Made by a program: the position numbers and the translations under genes
The notes under the pieces: generated by a model
What the model was told of the DNA's origin: nothing
Database searches by the model: none
What the model saw: only the letters and a program-made list of their open reading frames with translations
Origin: Micromonospora siamensis
GTDB lineage: Bacteria; Actinomycetota; Actinomycetes; Mycobacteriales; Micromonosporaceae
Assembly (NCBI RefSeq): GCF_900090305.1
Contig: NZ_LT607751.1
Location: 2,604,001 to 2,668,000 of the forward strand
DNA length: 64,000 bases
Direction of reading: 5' to 3'
Shown here: positions 62,881 to 64,000 of the stretch, piece after piece
Position numbering within the stretch: position 1 is the stretch's first letter
How the letters are laid out: each line of letters starts with the position of its first letter

Positions 62881-64000
62881 CGATCGTCCTTTCCTCGGGC
62901 AGTTCGAAGCGTCGGGTTCGTTCCCGCAACGCCAGCGCGGACGCCAGGGTGAGTGGCCCGATGCGACCGGCGAACATGAGTACGACCAGCAGCAGGTCCG
63001 CCTGCGGTGGCAGGCTACCGGTGATGCCGGTGGACAGCCCCACTGTGGCGAATGCCGACACCGCCTCGAACAGTGCCCGTTCGAGTCCGTGGTTGGTCAT
63101 CACCACCAGGGCGAAGGTGGCGGCGATGACGGCTCCGACGCTCAGCAAGGCGACCGCGAGCGCCTGGCGCTGGTTGCTCGGCGGGACGCGTCGCCGCCCG
63201 ACGTTGACGTGGGTCTCGCCGCGCATCTCCGACCAGAGGACGAACGCCAGCAGCCCGAACGTGGTCACCTTGATACCGCCGGCGGTGCCGGCGCTGCCGC
63301 CGCCGATGAACATCAGCACGTCACTGGCGAGCAGGCTTTCCGGGCGCATCGCCCCGATGTCCAGGCTGTTGAACCCGGCGGTACGGGTCATCGTCGAGGC
63401 GAAGAACCCGGCGAGCAGCTTCTCGGGCCCGCTCAGTGGGCCCAGTGTTGCCGGGTTGGTTCGTTCCGTGAGGGTCAGCACAGCGGTGCCCAGCGTCAGC
63501 AGGGTGACCGTCAGGACGACCGTCAGGCGGGTCATGACCGACCACATCGCCGGCCGGCGCCAGCACCGGGCCAGCTCGAAGACCACCGGAAACCCGAGCC
63601 CGCCGAGGACCACCGCGCCCGCGACGACGAGGTTGACCCAGGGGTCGGTGACGTAGCCGACGAGGCTGTCCGCGTTGGTGGAGAATCCTGCGTTGTTGAA
63701 CGCCGATACGGCGTGGAACACCCCGTGGCAGATCGCCGGCCAGACCGGCTCACCGTGTCCTGCCGCGAATCGCAGAGCGAGCGCCACGGCGACGACGGCT
63801 TCGCTGACGAGGCTGAACACCACGATCCGTCGGACGACGCCGCGCACGTCACTCAGGTCCAGGCTCTTGGTCTCGGCCTGGGCGAGGAACCGGGCCCGCA
63901 ATCCGAGGCGGCGGGACACCAGCACGGTGAACAGGGTGGCCAGCGTCATGATGCCCAACCCGCCGGCCTGGATGAGCAGCAGGATGATCACCTGCCCGAA
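62873..64000 (-). CDS. KtrB/TrkH-type potassium transporter, partial (start beyond right edge)
   Basis: The 375 visible codons run in from the right edge (FGQVIILLLIQAGGLGIMTL) and end at 62873. Four pore-type repeats can be traced, with filter-region segments such as ICHGVFHAVSAFNNAGFS and GGSAGTAGGIKVTTFGLLAF, as in the Trk/Ktr family of K+ (or Na+-coupled K+) transporters. The missing N-terminus probably contains the first membrane helices. The downstream regulatory subunit overlaps its stop by 8 nt. Confidence 0.92.
   Translation of the reverse strand, partial: FGQVIILLLIQAGGLGIMTLATLFTVLVSRRLGLRARFLAQAETKSLDLSDVRGVVRRIVVFSLVSEAVVAVALALRFAAGHGEPVWPAICHGVFHAVSAFNNAGFSTNADSLVGYVTDPWVNLVVAGAVVLGGLGFPVVFELARCWRRPAMWSVMTRLTVVLTVTLLTLGTAVLTLTERTNPATLGPLSGPEKLLAGFFASTMTRTAGFNSLDIGAMRPESLLASDVLMFIGGGSAGTAGGIKVTTFGLLAFVLWSEMRGETHVNVGRRRVPPSNQRQALAVALLSVGAVIAATFALVVMTNHGLERALFEAVSAFATVGLSTGITGSLPPQADLLLVVLMFAGRIGPLTLASALALRERTRRFELPEERTIVG

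Overview
The window is very GC-rich, uses GTG and TTG starts freely and chains genes by 4-nt ATGA/GTGA overlaps. It carries SsgB and Spo0M sporulation-type proteins, an F420-dependent oxidoreductase, many actinobacterial regulators and a CBM2-bearing secreted glycosidase. All this points to a filamentous actinomycete, most likely Micromonosporaceae (Micromonospora-like).

Layout. (1) 1-2.8 kb: a lipoprotein GH3 glycosidase cut by the left edge and an NAD-binding epimerase-like protein. (2) 2.8-15.2 kb: a stress/hypoxia island built like the DosR (mycobacteria) or OsdRK (Streptomyces) regulon. It has a DevR/DosR-type response regulator, a double-GAF DevS/DosT-type histidine kinase, two Acg-type nitroreductases, a P-type metal ATPase fused to a hemerythrin domain, phosphoketolase and two tandem universal stress proteins. 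Four copies of a GGGNCNNNNGNCCC box lie in its promoters. (3) 15.3-25 kb: housekeeping and stress genes, including TetR/SDR, a PP2C phosphatase divergent from a small HTH plus Clp-N-domain pair with two perfect operators, a lipid kinase, BrkB-like and PAP2 membrane proteins, an endonuclease/exonuclease/phosphatase family protein, a GAP membrane protein and an F420 oxidoreductase. (4) 25-36.8 kb: plant-polysaccharide use, with a secreted GH5 mannanase-like enzyme, a GH36 alpha-galactosidase operon with a sugar ABC importer lacking its own ATPase, and a divergent GH42 beta-galactosidase plus DeoR regulator. Together these would suit galactomannan or galactoside breakdown and uptake. (5) 36.8-52.2 kb: a small inverted-repeat element, a frameshifted MFS transporter, Spo0M, HelD, a TPR membrane protein, several one-component regulators beside their likely targets, an ion channel, ssgB and a PGPGW membrane protein.

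(6) 52.3-57.4 kb: a tRNA-Val(CAC) gene followed by accessory DNA bounded by a 49-nt near-perfect repeat of the tRNA 3' end, with a third decayed copy in the middle. This looks like remnants of integrative elements accreted at the tRNA, with no integrase visible. The right part keeps an intact XRE regulator/HD-domain operon divergent from four overlapping microprotein genes, three with short Cys motifs; this is the least explained part of the window. The left part holds a lipoprotein gene, a pseudogene with an in-frame stop and AT-richer DNA. (7) 57.7-64 kb: a NarL-type two-component pair, a membrane protein, a SigE-type sigma factor with a membrane-anchored partner, and a KtrA/KtrB (TrkA/TrkH) potassium uptake pair cut by the right edge.

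All functional calls come from reading the translated sequences and motifs; no database search was run.
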